From an uncultured Flavobacteriales bacterium (GTDB lineage Bacteria; Bacteroidota; Bacteroidia; Flavobacteriales_D; Sanyastnellaceae): a stretch of DNA of 54,911 nt. The stretch lies in assembly GCA_905478795.1 (NCBI GenBank), contig CAJQJX010000059.1, positions 1 through 54,911 of the forward strand, in the 5' to 3' direction. The position numbers were made by a program, and so were the translations under genes. Numbering within the stretch: the first letter of the stretch is position 1; each line of letters begins with the position of its first letter. Of the stretch, positions 9,008-17,174 are shown in pieces. Below the pieces are notes generated by a model. It saw only the letters and a program-made list of their open reading frames with translations. It was not told where the DNA came from and made no database searches.

Positions 9008-9018
9008 CCGGTCGGCCC
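9008..9018 (-). repeat. Retron a1 repeat
   Basis: Minus strand reads GGGCCGACCGG. It is the exact reverse complement of 8829-8839 and opens the retron RNA; in known retrons a1 pairs with a2 and this pairing is needed for priming of the reverse transcriptase. Confidence 0.82.
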
Positions 9019-9031
9019 CGAAATGACAGTT

Positions 9032-9039
9032 CAAAATTC
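9032..9039 (-). promoter_or_regulatory. Possible -7 box of the retron transcript
   Basis: Minus strand reads GAATTTTG, one mismatch from TAnnTTTG. A start about 6-7 nt downstream would fall near 9025, just ahead of the a1 repeat. No convincing -33 element was found, so this remains tentative. Confidence 0.3.
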
Positions 9040-9183
9040 TGGGCGGACAAGCAAGATAGGCCGCCCTTTGCCCCCTCCCCTCCCTTCGTGGAGAACTTGT
9101 CGGCACCGGTCTGTGTGCGCACCTCAAAAGTGGCAGCAGCGTATCTTTAGAAGGCGGGAAACCTCTAAAATTCCGGCCAAAAG

Positions 9184-9645
9184 ATGGGATTCAACATTGT
9201 ACTTGTAGAGCCTGAGATCCCCACCAATACAGGCAATATTGGTCGGCTGAGTCTCGCTTCCGGATCCACCCTGCACCTCATCGAGCCCTTTGGGTTCGAG
9301 ATCACCGACACCCGACTGAAGCGGGCCGGACTGGACTATTGGCAGCACCTGGAGGTCTGCACCTATGAGAGCCTCGACGCCTTCATGGACATTCACCGGG
9401 ATGCCCACTTTGCTTTCCTGTCGAGTAAGGGCACACAGCCCCACTACGACATCGACTACCAAGACAACATGTTCTTGGTCTTTGGCAAAGAATCGGTGGG
9501 CTTGCCCGAAGACTTGCTGGCCGCACACGCCGACCGGCTGTATCAAATCCCCCTCTTCAGTAAGCACATCCGCAGCCTCAACCTCGCAAATGCCGTCAGC
9601 ATCATCGTTTACGACGGGTTGCGCAGCTTGCGGGTTACAGGTTAA
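9184..9645 (+). CDS. trmL: tRNA (cytidine(34)-2'-O)-methyltransferase TrmL
   Basis: SpoU/SPOUT-class RNA 2'-O-methyltransferase of 153 residues, the usual single-domain TrmL length. It methylates the ribose of wobble C34/U34 in tRNA-Leu isoacceptors using S-adenosylmethionine. Visible motifs are the N-terminal LVEPEIPTNTGNIGRL (motif 1, with the catalytic Arg), the FGFEI / RAGLDYW segment that follows, LVFGKESVGLPEDLL (motif 2) and the knot-forming IPLFSKHIRSLNLANAVSIIVYD (motif 3). It is divergent from the retron, and its last 11 bp overlap, tail to tail, the end of the SGNH gene. TATCTTTA at 9142-9149 is a possible -7 box. Confidence 0.95.
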   Translation: MGFNIVLVEPEIPTNTGNIGRLSLASGSTLHLIEPFGFEITDTRLKRAGLDYWQHLEVCTYESLDAFMDIHRDAHFAFLSSKGTQPHYDIDYQDNMFLVFGKESVGLPEDLLAAHADRLYQIPLFSKHIRSLNLANAVSIIVYDGLRSLRVTG

Positions 9646-10513
9646 CCCCCAATTCCAGGAGCAATGGATACAAGCGCTCCGTCACCTTTTCTACGCCCTC
9701 ACACGTCAAGTGATTGTAGTCACGAAAAGCCGTGTAAGACAGGGAATCACGCGCCATATCCACATAGGTGATGTTGGGGTGCTCGGCAGCAGACCGCATC
9801 GCGGCCTCATAATCCCCCATCGCTTGGGGGTTGACCTGTGTGAGGTAACTGGGGTGAAGAGGGAGCTCCAACAACACCAAATGCCATCCGCTCGACTCTG
9901 CCAAGGCCACCATCCTCTCGAAGGCCCAGCGCGATACAACCGCCTCTTCGAACCAGCTCCGCTCCACCACCTTCGTCCCCATCTTAAAACCGTAGTCCTC
10001 GGCCACTGAGTCATCCCCGCAGCTCGATGACTTGGTCAGGATGCCTTGACGAAACTGAAACGAATAGAGCCACAGCCGCCAACGCAACCGCCAAGGCAAT
10101 GCCCGTTCCATCATGTGATCCATCGCCAAAACCGGTCCAGATAGGCCCAGCACTGACTTGCCCCAGCCATCTTTCTGGACGCGACCCGACAACCTGCGCT
10201 CTGACAGGGGAACGAATTTGTTGGGCCACACGGTGAACACCACTGCCTTGACTTTGGAGTCCAATCCACCCGCGCGTTCAAAAGCCTCCATCCACATCCA
10301 AGACCCCACCAAATCCTGCCCAGGTTGTGAAAATCGAAACACCCGAGGCAACCGAACGTCACCCACATGACTGTCTCCAAACAACACCACGTTCTGGTTG
10401 TGTGCCGCTCGCAAGCCTGCTGTTACGTCGTCGCGCGTCCATATCTGCAGCGCCCCCCAAGCGAGAAGAACCCAAACCATAATGCCGAGAGGACGGGAAA
10501 TCAAGGTGGACAT
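9635..10513 (-). CDS. SGNH/GDSL-like hydrolase partner of an MBOAT acyltransferase
   Basis: Protein of 292 residues. The ATG at 10513 is chosen because it overlaps the MBOAT stop by one base (TGATG), showing translational coupling; the upstream open frame lies inside the MBOAT gene. An N-terminal signal anchor (residues 1-25, LISRPLGIMVWVLLAWGAL) is followed by VVLFGDSHVGD with nucleophile S48, and a C-terminal DYNHLTCEG with D265 and H268 completing an SGNH triad. In alginate-acetylation-like systems (AlgI with AlgJ/AlgX) the MBOAT protein moves an acyl group across the inner membrane and the SGNH protein transfers it to a polysaccharide in the periplasm. Such a role is likely here; the glycan is unknown. 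Confidence 0.8.
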   Translation of the reverse strand: MSTLISRPLGIMVWVLLAWGALQIWTRDDVTAGLRAAHNQNVVLFGDSHVGDVRLPRVFRFSQPGQDLVGSWMWMEAFERAGGLDSKVKAVVFTVWPNKFVPLSERRLSGRVQKDGWGKSVLGLSGPVLAMDHMMERALPWRLRWRLWLYSFQFRQGILTKSSSCGDDSVAEDYGFKMGTKVVERSWFEEAVVSRWAFERMVALAESSGWHLVLLELPLHPSYLTQVNPQAMGDYEAAMRSAAEHPNITYVDMARDSLSYTAFRDYNHLTCEGVEKVTERLYPLLLELGVNL

Positions 10514-11928
10514 CAGAAGGCGAAATAGATGAATTCCTGCGAAGCCTGCCGCAACCCGAAAAACAAGGCCAGCACCACAAGGGTCGCCTCCACCCAAGGA
10601 CCGCGCCACCAACGCCTCCAGAGCCAGCGGATACCAAAGCGGAATTGCACCCACTCCAAGACCACAAACCCAACCAGAACGATCATGAACAGAGTGGACC
10701 CCAACGCGCTGAAATCAGATGGGGCCTCAGCCCCCCAATCCCTGGCGATGCGCCGGAGCACTTCCGCAGCGTGACCCAAGTTATCGGCACGAAAAAAGAC
10801 CCAAGCGAAGCACACCACACCAAAGGTCCACAACGCACGGGGCACATCCGACCAATGCCATACCCGCTCGGGGCGGCGGTTTCCTCCGGTGAGAAAAAGC
10901 GGCACAAAACAAACGGCATGCACCGCACCCCAAGTCACAAATTTCCAATCGGCACCGTGCCACAGTCCGCTGACCAGAAAAACCACCGCCACATTGAACA
11001 CAGCCCGACCCCGCCCTTTGCGGGAACCGCCCAACGGGATATAGAGGTAATCGCGAAACCACGTATTGAGCGACACATGCCAGCGGCGCCAAAACTCCCC
11101 AAGGTCACGCGAGAAATAAGGGAATCGAAAATTCGACCGCAGCCGAATCCCAAAGAGCCTAGCCGTGCCAATGGCGATGTCCGAATACCCACTGAAGTCG
11201 CCATAGATCTGCACAGCAAAAGCAACCACACCTATCACCATGAATGGACCGGACCAACCCGTTTCCCCAAAAGCCACATTCGCGTAAACCGCAGCAGAAT
11301 CTGCAATCACCACCTTTTTAAAAATCCCCCAGCATATCAACCGCCACCCCATGCGAATGGACGTGGCTGAAACGGCCCGAGGACCCCTCATTTGAGGCAA
11401 CAGACGCGTGGCCCGTTCAATGGGACCCGCAACGAGTTGAGGAAAGAACGCCACATAGGTCGCAAAAGCCACAAGGTCACGGCAAGGTTCCATCCGCTTG
11501 CGGTAGACATCGATGCTGTAACTCAACGTTTGAAACGTATAGAAGCTGATGCCCACAGGAAGAATGACCTGCACAGTCATGGGGTCCATCGCTACCCCCA
11601 CACCCGCCCATGCCGACACCCACTGGTCGACCAGAAATCCTGCGTACTTGAACCAGCCAAGCATCCCGAGGTTGAACGCAAGCGACACCCCCAACCAAGC
11701 CTTCCGCCATCGTTCTGATGGGGTCCGTGACAGCTGAACACCCACCAAAAAATCCACCACTGTGGAACCGGCAATCAGCAGCAAAAAGCGCGCGTCCCAC
11801 CAGCCGTAAAAAAAGTAGCTCGCCACCAACAGCACCACATTTTGCCACTTCCAATGGCCACGCAGCACCCAAAAGAGCACAAGGACCACAGGCAAAAACA
11901 CCCAAAATGCGGTAGAGACAAAATGCAT
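10513..11928 (-). CDS. MBOAT family O-acyltransferase (AlgI/DltB-like)
   Basis: Multi-pass inner-membrane protein of 471 residues, taking the ATG at 11928 (MHFVSTAFWVFLPVV) rather than the one 30 bp upstream. Family marks: ASYFFYGWW, LPVGISFYTFQTLSYSIDVYR, FFPQLVAGPIERA, the conserved loop RRWHVSLNTWFRDYLYIPLGG (about 281-301), and the catalytic His in SGLWHGADW (about 324). Length and order match AlgI-type proteins. It exports acyl (probably acetyl) groups for modification of a cell-surface or secreted polysaccharide together with the coupled SGNH protein. No polysaccharide synthase is encoded nearby, so the target is open. Confidence 0.92.
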   Translation of the reverse strand: MHFVSTAFWVFLPVVLVLFWVLRGHWKWQNVVLLVASYFFYGWWDARFLLLIAGSTVVDFLVGVQLSRTPSERWRKAWLGVSLAFNLGMLGWFKYAGFLVDQWVSAWAGVGVAMDPMTVQVILPVGISFYTFQTLSYSIDVYRKRMEPCRDLVAFATYVAFFPQLVAGPIERATRLLPQMRGPRAVSATSIRMGWRLICWGIFKKVVIADSAAVYANVAFGETGWSGPFMVIGVVAFAVQIYGDFSGYSDIAIGTARLFGIRLRSNFRFPYFSRDLGEFWRRWHVSLNTWFRDYLYIPLGGSRKGRGRAVFNVAVVFLVSGLWHGADWKFVTWGAVHAVCFVPLFLTGGNRRPERVWHWSDVPRALWTFGVVCFAWVFFRADNLGHAAEVLRRIARDWGAEAPSDFSALGSTLFMIVLVGFVVLEWVQFRFGIRWLWRRWWRGPWVEATLVVLALFFGLRQASQEFIYFAF

Positions 11929-12091
11929 GGAAACGTGAATGTCGCGCACAACATGCAACGAAGCTCCGGTCTCGGTTCAAAGTGTTCCTCGCGCCTGACG
12001 CTCACACACTTTACATAAGCATCATGTAGCCCGTGCATGTCAGTCGCAGAACACGCGCTAGCTTCGCGCCCTTTTTCCAGCGCCACCGAAC

Positions 12092-13618
12092 ATGCGGATT
12101 GCCCTCTTCAACTTCAAACAGACCGTCGACTACCGCCTTGAGGTTCTGAGCGGATTGACCGTCGCCATGGCCTTGATCCCCGAGGCTGTCGCCTTTGCTT
12201 TGATCGCAGGACTGAGTCCACTTACCGGACTCTACGCGGCCTTTGTGGTGGGCTTAGTAGCGAGCGTCCTTGGAGGGCGCCCCGGCATGATCAGCGGTGC
12301 TACCGGCGCCATTGCAGTGGTGCTCGCCGAACTGGCACTCTCACACGGACCAGAGTACATTTTTGCCACCGTCATCCTCGCAGGACTCATCCAAGGTGCC
12401 GCTGGCTTCATGCGCCTAGGCAAGCTCATGCGCTTGGTGCCCCAGCCCGTCATCTTTGGTTTTGTCAATGGCCTGGCCATCATCATTGGGGGAAGCCAAC
12501 TCTCACAATTCCAAAACGATGAAGGGCACTGGCTGGCTGGGACCGATCTCGCGGTCTTCGGCGCACTCGTCCTGGTGGCCATGGCCATTATCGCCTTCCT
12601 GCCCAAGCTGACCAAGGCTGTACCCGGCGGGCTCACGGCCATATTGGTCATCTTCGGATTGGTGACCCTCTTGGGCATCGACACCAAAACAGTGGGCGAT
12701 TTGGCCAGCATTCAAGGCGGCTTCCCTCCCTTCCACATCCCCCAAATTCCTTTTGACCTCGAGACGCTGATGCTGATCGCACCCTATGCCTTTATCGTAG
12801 CTGGAGTTGGCCTGGTCGAAAGCTTGCTCACCCTCAATATTTTGGACGAAATCACCGAAACGCGAGGTCAGGGCAACCGCGAATGCGTGGCCCAAGGAGC
12901 CGCAAACGTCTTGAGTGGCTTGTTCAGCGGCATGGGCGGTTGTGCCATGATTGGCCAGTCCCTCATCAACGTCAGTTCTGGGGCCCGGGCCCGTTTGAGC
13001 GGCATCGTGGCAGCGGTCATGCTGTTGGTCTTCATCCTCTTCGGCGCCCCCCTCATCGAGAAATTGCCCATGGCTGCCTTGACCGGACTCATGATCATGG
13101 TCGCCATCGGCACTTTTGAATGGGCTTCTCTCCGAACCTTCCGAAGAATGCCCACCTCGGACGTCATCATCATGGTGCTCGTCACCGGCATTACCGCCGT
13201 TCTGCACAACCTCGCCCTTGCCGTCCTCATTGGCGTCATTGTAGCGGCGCTGGTCTTTGCCTGGGACAACGCCATCCGCATCCGCGCCCGCAAGCACATC
13301 GATGAAAAGGGTTGGAAACACTATGAGCTCTTTGGCCCCCTCTTCTTTGGCTCGACCACGGTATTTCAGGAGAAGTTCGATGTCCAAGGGGACCCTGATC
13401 ACGTCGTGTTGGACTTCGCGGAGTCTCGGGTATCCGACATGAGCGCCATCGAAGCCGTCAACAAAATCACCGCCCGTTATGCCGCCGAAGGGAAGACGGT
13501 CCACCTGCGACACCTTTCCTCAGACTGCCGCAGACTGCTCGACCGAGCCGATGCCATCATCGAGGTCAACCACTTCGAAGACCCTACCTACAAGGTCGTA
13601 ACAGACGCCACAAAATAA
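12092..13618 (+). CDS. SulP family anion transporter with STAS domain
   Basis: Protein of 508 residues with roughly 10-12 membrane helices and a C-terminal cytoplasmic STAS domain (about residues 400-500, HVVLDFAESRVSDMSAIEAVN). SulP marks are the N-terminal GLTVAMALIPEAVAFALIAGLSP and the following GLYAAFVVGLVASVLGGRPGMISG. SulP proteins carry sulfate, bicarbonate or other anions across the inner membrane; many marine bacterial members take up bicarbonate with Na+ (BicA type). The sequence alone does not decide the substrate. A strong terminator follows at 13678-13703. Its start is 163 bp from the divergent MBOAT gene. Confidence 0.92.
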   Translation: MRIALFNFKQTVDYRLEVLSGLTVAMALIPEAVAFALIAGLSPLTGLYAAFVVGLVASVLGGRPGMISGATGAIAVVLAELALSHGPEYIFATVILAGLIQGAAGFMRLGKLMRLVPQPVIFGFVNGLAIIIGGSQLSQFQNDEGHWLAGTDLAVFGALVLVAMAIIAFLPKLTKAVPGGLTAILVIFGLVTLLGIDTKTVGDLASIQGGFPPFHIPQIPFDLETLMLIAPYAFIVAGVGLVESLLTLNILDEITETRGQGNRECVAQGAANVLSGLFSGMGGCAMIGQSLINVSSGARARLSGIVAAVMLLVFILFGAPLIEKLPMAALTGLMIMVAIGTFEWASLRTFRRMPTSDVIIMVLVTGITAVLHNLALAVLIGVIVAALVFAWDNAIRIRARKHIDEKGWKHYELFGPLFFGSTTVFQEKFDVQGDPDHVVLDFAESRVSDMSAIEAVNKITARYAAEGKTVHLRHLSSDCRRLLDRADAIIEVNHFEDPTYKVVTDATK

Positions 13619-13677
13619 TTTTTGAGTCAAAACAGATGATGTCATTGCCGCAAGGCCATGGCGTTTTATCTGATATC

Positions 13678-13703
13678 AAAAAGCCCGGCTTAGCCGGGCT
13701 TTT
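13678..13703 (+). terminator. Rho-independent terminator after SulP gene
   Basis: GC-rich stem GCCCGGC/GCCGGGC with a 3-nt TTA loop, an A-run before it and a TTTT tail after it. It lies 60 bp downstream of the transporter stop. Confidence 0.85.
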
Positions 13704-14052
13704 CTATGACGAGAAATCAAAATCCTCCTTGGACCGAATTCAGATGCGATGACCGTCAATATCTGATGTCACACTGCACAGAACGTAACCTGTGCAATGG
13801 AACAAAATCAATGTCTTGCTTTTCGAGTCGCCTGATACAACCCGGTAACGCTCAGCAAAGTACGCAAATAAGTAAGACAAATCCTACAAAGAAGGTAATT
13901 ATGCTCCTACAAACGCTTCTGATGGCCCCCTGAATTCGTTTTTGAGGCCCAATAAAGGATTTGGTTCACAGCCCTCCGCTCGAAAGAATTCGCCTCATGT
14001 TCCTCAGCATCAAACATCTTTTCTGAAATTCCTCCTGTCTAAACACCACATC
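13704..14052. other. Gene-poor intergenic stretch
   Basis: About 350 bp, more AT-rich than the genes around it. A 75-codon frame at 13706-13933 has no recognisable features and is not accepted. TAATTATG at 13896-13903 is one mismatch from the -7 consensus but lacks a partner. It probably serves as the 5' region of the cupredoxin-like gene. Confidence 0.4.
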
Positions 14053-15951
14053 ATGCGATTCCTATCCTTCCTCCTCGTCTTGATCTTCGGACTTCAAGCC
14101 ACGCTGACTTTGGCACAAGACTGCAATGGCGCCGACCATACGGTTCTCGCAGGCAACCTTTACTTCAACCCTGCTGACTTGACCATCTCCGTTGGTGAAA
14201 CTGTCGCTTGGGTCAATGAAGGCGGGTTCCACGATGTAAACGGCAACATCAGCGCCATATCCGGCGAGAGCTTTGGCAACCCAGAAGCCTTCTCTCTCCC
14301 CACCGTCACAGGAGAAGCTGCGGGAGTCTGCATGGGAACCCACACCTTCACCGTGGCCGGCACATACAATTATGACTGCAGCGTAGGCAGCCACGCTACC
14401 AATGGAATGGTCGGTACAATCACCGTTGAAGCCGCTGCAATGGGATGCAACGACGACCTGGCCTGTAACTACGACAGCACAGCCACAAGCAATGCCGACT
14501 GCCAGTACAACGATGACACATTTGACTTCAGCGAAGGATTCTGGCTGGTCCCCATCAACGCCCTGAACCCTGATCTAGATTGTGACATCCAGCCTGCAGT
14601 GGGCACCATTACCTCTGTGGTCGACGCAGAAGGCGCACCTGTCACCGTTGTGGTCGACGCCGCGCTCGAAGCTTACATCAACGGTGCCGTTGCCGACGGC
14701 CTCCTTTCCTCTCTCCAGGCCATCCTGCTGCTCTCAGCATTGGAACAGGCCACCTTCTCTTTCTGTGGCAACACCATGACGGGCATCGCGGGACTGAATA
14801 CCATCGTTTCCGAATGGAATGGGCAGTCCTGGTCGCTCGGAGACCTGGGCCTCAATCTGGCTCCCGTGAGTACCCTCGCCGACGGTTGTGGCGATCCAGA
14901 CGCCTTGAATTTCGACCCTTGTGTCAACCCAGACAACACCCTGTGCGAATACAGCGCGATCGCCTGTAGCGACCCGCTGGCATGCAACTACGACAGCACT
15001 TCTACAGGGACCGCGGATTGCAATTACTTCGATACCTCACTGTTTACACTGGGAGAAAACGACTTCATCGGCCTGGTCGATGACGAGGATTGCGAAACCG
15101 GTTATCCCGGCGCCTACTCCCTTCCCGTACCTCTGGCCCAAGACAGCACCGGCGGCCCCCTCTACTTTGTCCTCTTCCCGGACGTAGAAAGCTTCCTTGT
15201 AGAAAATGGATTCGAAATCGCTGCGCAAGACATCGCCACCGTCTCCTTAAGCGTGTGCGACACCGTCATGAACTACAACTCACTGGTGATTGGCGACACG
15301 GATTTGTACTGGGACGGCCTGGGCTTTACCATCGATTTGTATGGGTCTTTCGTGGCCCCAGGCAGCAGCTTCCCCATTGGGTGCCCCGATCCCGACGCTT
15401 GCAATTTCGATGCTTGCTCCCACCCCTTCGTCACCGACGACTGCACCTACATTGAATTGGGGGAACTCACCACTGCTGATGGAGACACCGGACTGGTGAC
15501 CATGAACGAATTGGACAGCCTGACCTTTGTGGCCACGCCCGGTGACGGCCTGACTGTGGAGTGGGATTCCGAATGCGGCGAACTGATCGTTGACGGCAAC
15601 ACGGCCACCTTGGTGGGCCCCGAGACTGGAGACTGTGAAGTCTGTGTCGAGGTAGAAAATGCCGAAGGCTGTGAAGCGGAGTCTTGCATCATCGTGACCG
15701 TGCTTGGCGGAATTGGAGATATGGACAATATCGGATGGCAGCTCATGCCCAACCCGGCAGCCTCAGACCTCCGCGTAGTGTGGAGGGGAGCAACCACAGC
15801 CTTTGACGTGTTCGACCTCAATGGCCGCTTGGTCCAGACCACCACCTTGCAACCCGGCAGCCAAGTCCTCGACGTGTCGGCACTGCAACCTGGCCTCTAC
15901 CTCGCCGGACCGCGTGGATTCGCGCCACAGCGTCTCGCCATCCAGCGCTAA
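14053..15951 (+). CDS. Secreted cupredoxin-like protein with type IX secretion domain
   Basis: Protein of 632 residues; the ATG at 14053 starts a clear signal peptide (MRFLSFLLVLIFGLQATLTLAQ), unlike the longer frame from 13942. Residues 24-126 are a plastocyanin/cupredoxin-like domain with a full type-1 copper set in FHDVNG and YDCSVGSHATNGM: H60, C109, H114, M119. Cys-rich repeats GCNDDLACNYDST, DPDALNFDP, DPLACNYDST and DPDACNFD follow, then an Ig-like region. The last 70 residues, from WQLMPNPAASDLRV to GLYLAG and a basic end, are a type A T9SS C-terminal sorting domain, so the protein should cross the outer membrane and be attached or released. Its job could be extracellular copper binding or electron transfer; this is inferred. 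Confidence 0.85.
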   Translation: MRFLSFLLVLIFGLQATLTLAQDCNGADHTVLAGNLYFNPADLTISVGETVAWVNEGGFHDVNGNISAISGESFGNPEAFSLPTVTGEAAGVCMGTHTFTVAGTYNYDCSVGSHATNGMVGTITVEAAAMGCNDDLACNYDSTATSNADCQYNDDTFDFSEGFWLVPINALNPDLDCDIQPAVGTITSVVDAEGAPVTVVVDAALEAYINGAVADGLLSSLQAILLLSALEQATFSFCGNTMTGIAGLNTIVSEWNGQSWSLGDLGLNLAPVSTLADGCGDPDALNFDPCVNPDNTLCEYSAIACSDPLACNYDSTSTGTADCNYFDTSLFTLGENDFIGLVDDEDCETGYPGAYSLPVPLAQDSTGGPLYFVLFPDVESFLVENGFEIAAQDIATVSLSVCDTVMNYNSLVIGDTDLYWDGLGFTIDLYGSFVAPGSSFPIGCPDPDACNFDACSHPFVTDDCTYIELGELTTADGDTGLVTMNELDSLTFVATPGDGLTVEWDSECGELIVDGNTATLVGPETGDCEVCVEVENAEGCEAESCIIVTVLGGIGDMDNIGWQLMPNPAASDLRVVWRGATTAFDVFDLNGRLVQTTTLQPGSQVLDVSALQPGLYLAGPRGFAPQRLAIQR

Positions 15952-15980
15952 CACCCACCTTCTTTCCGCAACAATCTGAT

Positions 15981-16008
15981 AAAAGGGCCGCTCAACAGCG
16001 GCCCTTTT
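15981..16008 (+). terminator. Rho-independent terminator
   Basis: Perfect hairpin GGGCCGCT/AGCGGCCC with a CAAC loop, flanked by AAAA and TTTT. It can act in both directions and sits between the cupredoxin-like gene and the convergent Rieske oxygenase gene. Confidence 0.85.
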
Positions 16009-16088
16009 GATTCAACACCTTCCTGGTAATGGACTTGATCTTCTCCTAAAGGGCCTGAAAGAAGGCGCCTCCTGATCGATAGCGAACC

Positions 16089-17174
16089 TCAAGTCCAGGA
16101 GGCCGCCAACAAACGGTGGAAGTGGTGCACTCCCTGTTCGCGTCGCGGGGAGAATCTACCCGTGGTGTAGGCACGAGATTGAATGCCAACCTGAACGGAC
16201 TCCACCACCGCTTCGTCCTCGTGTTCGACTTGATCGAGGTCACCTCCTGCGCCTTGATCAAGCAGTGCAGTGTTGTAGACATAGGAGCGGAAATGCACCC
16301 TTGTCTTGTCCTTGGCGAGAGGCTCAACCAGGTTCACAGACAGCCCCCAAGGATAGAAGTTGAACATCATGTTCGGAAAGACCCAGAAGTAGAAGGCTGC
16401 AATGCGCTGCCCATACTCAGGATGACCTTCGGGCAGATCAAACACATCGACTTCGCCGCGGGCATGTGCGATTTGAAGATTGCCATGGTCGAATAAGACC
16501 GTGGTGTATTGATCATAGTCCACAGCAGCGTTCAGGTCGGGATGAACAAAGGGGATGTGGAAGCCTTCTAAGAAATTGTCGCAATACAGGGCCCAATGAC
16601 CGGCCACCTCAAAGGTGCGGTCCCGCTGGGCATCGTGTTTGAATTCACCGAATGGAAGAAACCCCACCCGCTCTTCCATCGCTTGCACAACACCATCCAA
16701 CGAAAAGGCAGGATCGAGGGCTGTGAACATGTGCCCTGCCCAATGCCTGATGGCAAACCGCTTCAGGTGGTCGCAAGGGCGTGGAAACCCTGCTACATCT
16801 TCGAATTCTGGCATAGAACGAAACGTACCGTCGAGGTCGAATCGGCGCCCGTGATAACCGCAGACCAATTGGCGGGCTTTGCCGGATTGCGCCACAAGCA
16901 AGTTGCCCCGGTGGGTGCAGACATTGGAGAGGCACAGCACTTCGCCATCCGGTTGCCGACTGAGAAGCAGTGGCTCATTGAGCAACCCTCCAAGCAAAGT
17001 GAGCGGTGATACCGCACCTGATTCCGGCAGGCTTGTGGGAGCATGGCCGACCCATTGCCAGCTTCGGGCAAAAACCCGCTCCTTGGACGCCTCGAACACG
17101 TCGTCGCGGGTGTAGAATTCGGCAGGAAGCGTTTCCGCCTTTCGGATATCAGGATCGACGTGGAACAGGATCAT
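16089..17174 (-). CDS. Rieske [2Fe-2S] aromatic-ring-hydroxylating-type oxygenase, alpha subunit
   Basis: Protein of 361 residues. Its ATG at 17174 overlaps the permease stop as ATGA, giving translational coupling. The Rieske cluster is bound by C86-T-H88 (VCTHRGN) and C105-GY-H108 (CGYHGRRFDLDG). The mononuclear iron site follows as DNFLEGFHIPFVH with H206 and H211; a later acidic segment EHEDEAVVESVQ supplies the expected carboxylate. Relatives of this size act on quaternary amines (choline, glycine betaine, stachydrine, carnitine) or aromatic acids, using electrons from a separate reductase. The coupled amino-acid-type permease suggests the substrate is an imported amino acid or betaine (inference). 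No reductase gene is in the window. Confidence 0.9.
   Translation of the reverse strand: MILFHVDPDIRKAETLPAEFYTRDDVFEASKERVFARSWQWVGHAPTSLPESGAVSPLTLLGGLLNEPLLLSRQPDGEVLCLSNVCTHRGNLLVAQSGKARQLVCGYHGRRFDLDGTFRSMPEFEDVAGFPRPCDHLKRFAIRHWAGHMFTALDPAFSLDGVVQAMEERVGFLPFGEFKHDAQRDRTFEVAGHWALYCDNFLEGFHIPFVHPDLNAAVDYDQYTTVLFDHGNLQIAHARGEVDVFDLPEGHPEYGQRIAAFYFWVFPNMMFNFYPWGLSVNLVEPLAKDKTRVHFRSYVYNTALLDQGAGGDLDQVEHEDEAVVESVQVGIQSRAYTTGRFSPRREQGVHHFHRLLAASWT

Larger units (their letters stand above)
8829..9018 (-). ncRNA. Candidate retron msr-msd RNA
   Basis: About 190 nt upstream of the RT on the same strand, bounded by a perfect 11-bp inverted repeat (a1 9008-9018, a2 8829-8839). In RNA order it holds stem-loop 1 (arms 8987-8992/8974-8979, 6 bp), stem-loop 2 (8964-8969/8954-8959, 6 bp, loop GTTC), stem-loop 3 (8944-8951/8933-8940, 7 of 8 paired), a larger hairpin closed by GGAAAGC/GCTTTCC (8923-8929/8879-8885) with an inner 5-bp stem (8904-8908/8895-8899, loop TTCC), and a last hairpin (8865-8869/8854-8858). 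Short msr hairpins followed by a longer msd hairpin are the usual retron order. The G in AATAGAC just after a1 is a possible branch point. The msr/msd border cannot be fixed by eye. Confidence 0.8.

Noticed and set aside
8847-9122. Open frame of 91 codons on the minus strand just upstream of the RT
   Set aside because: It lies across the a1 repeat and the retron hairpins, has no domain or plausible composition, and is best explained by chance in GC-rich structured RNA.
12503-13513. 336-codon minus-strand frame opposite the SulP transporter
   Set aside because: Composition (His/Asp/Gly-rich, no motifs) is that of an antisense shadow of a GC-rich gene; the plus-strand protein is a clear family member.
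13706-13933. 75-codon frame after the SulP terminator
   Set aside because: No hydrophobic segment, motif or start context; AT-rich spacer.
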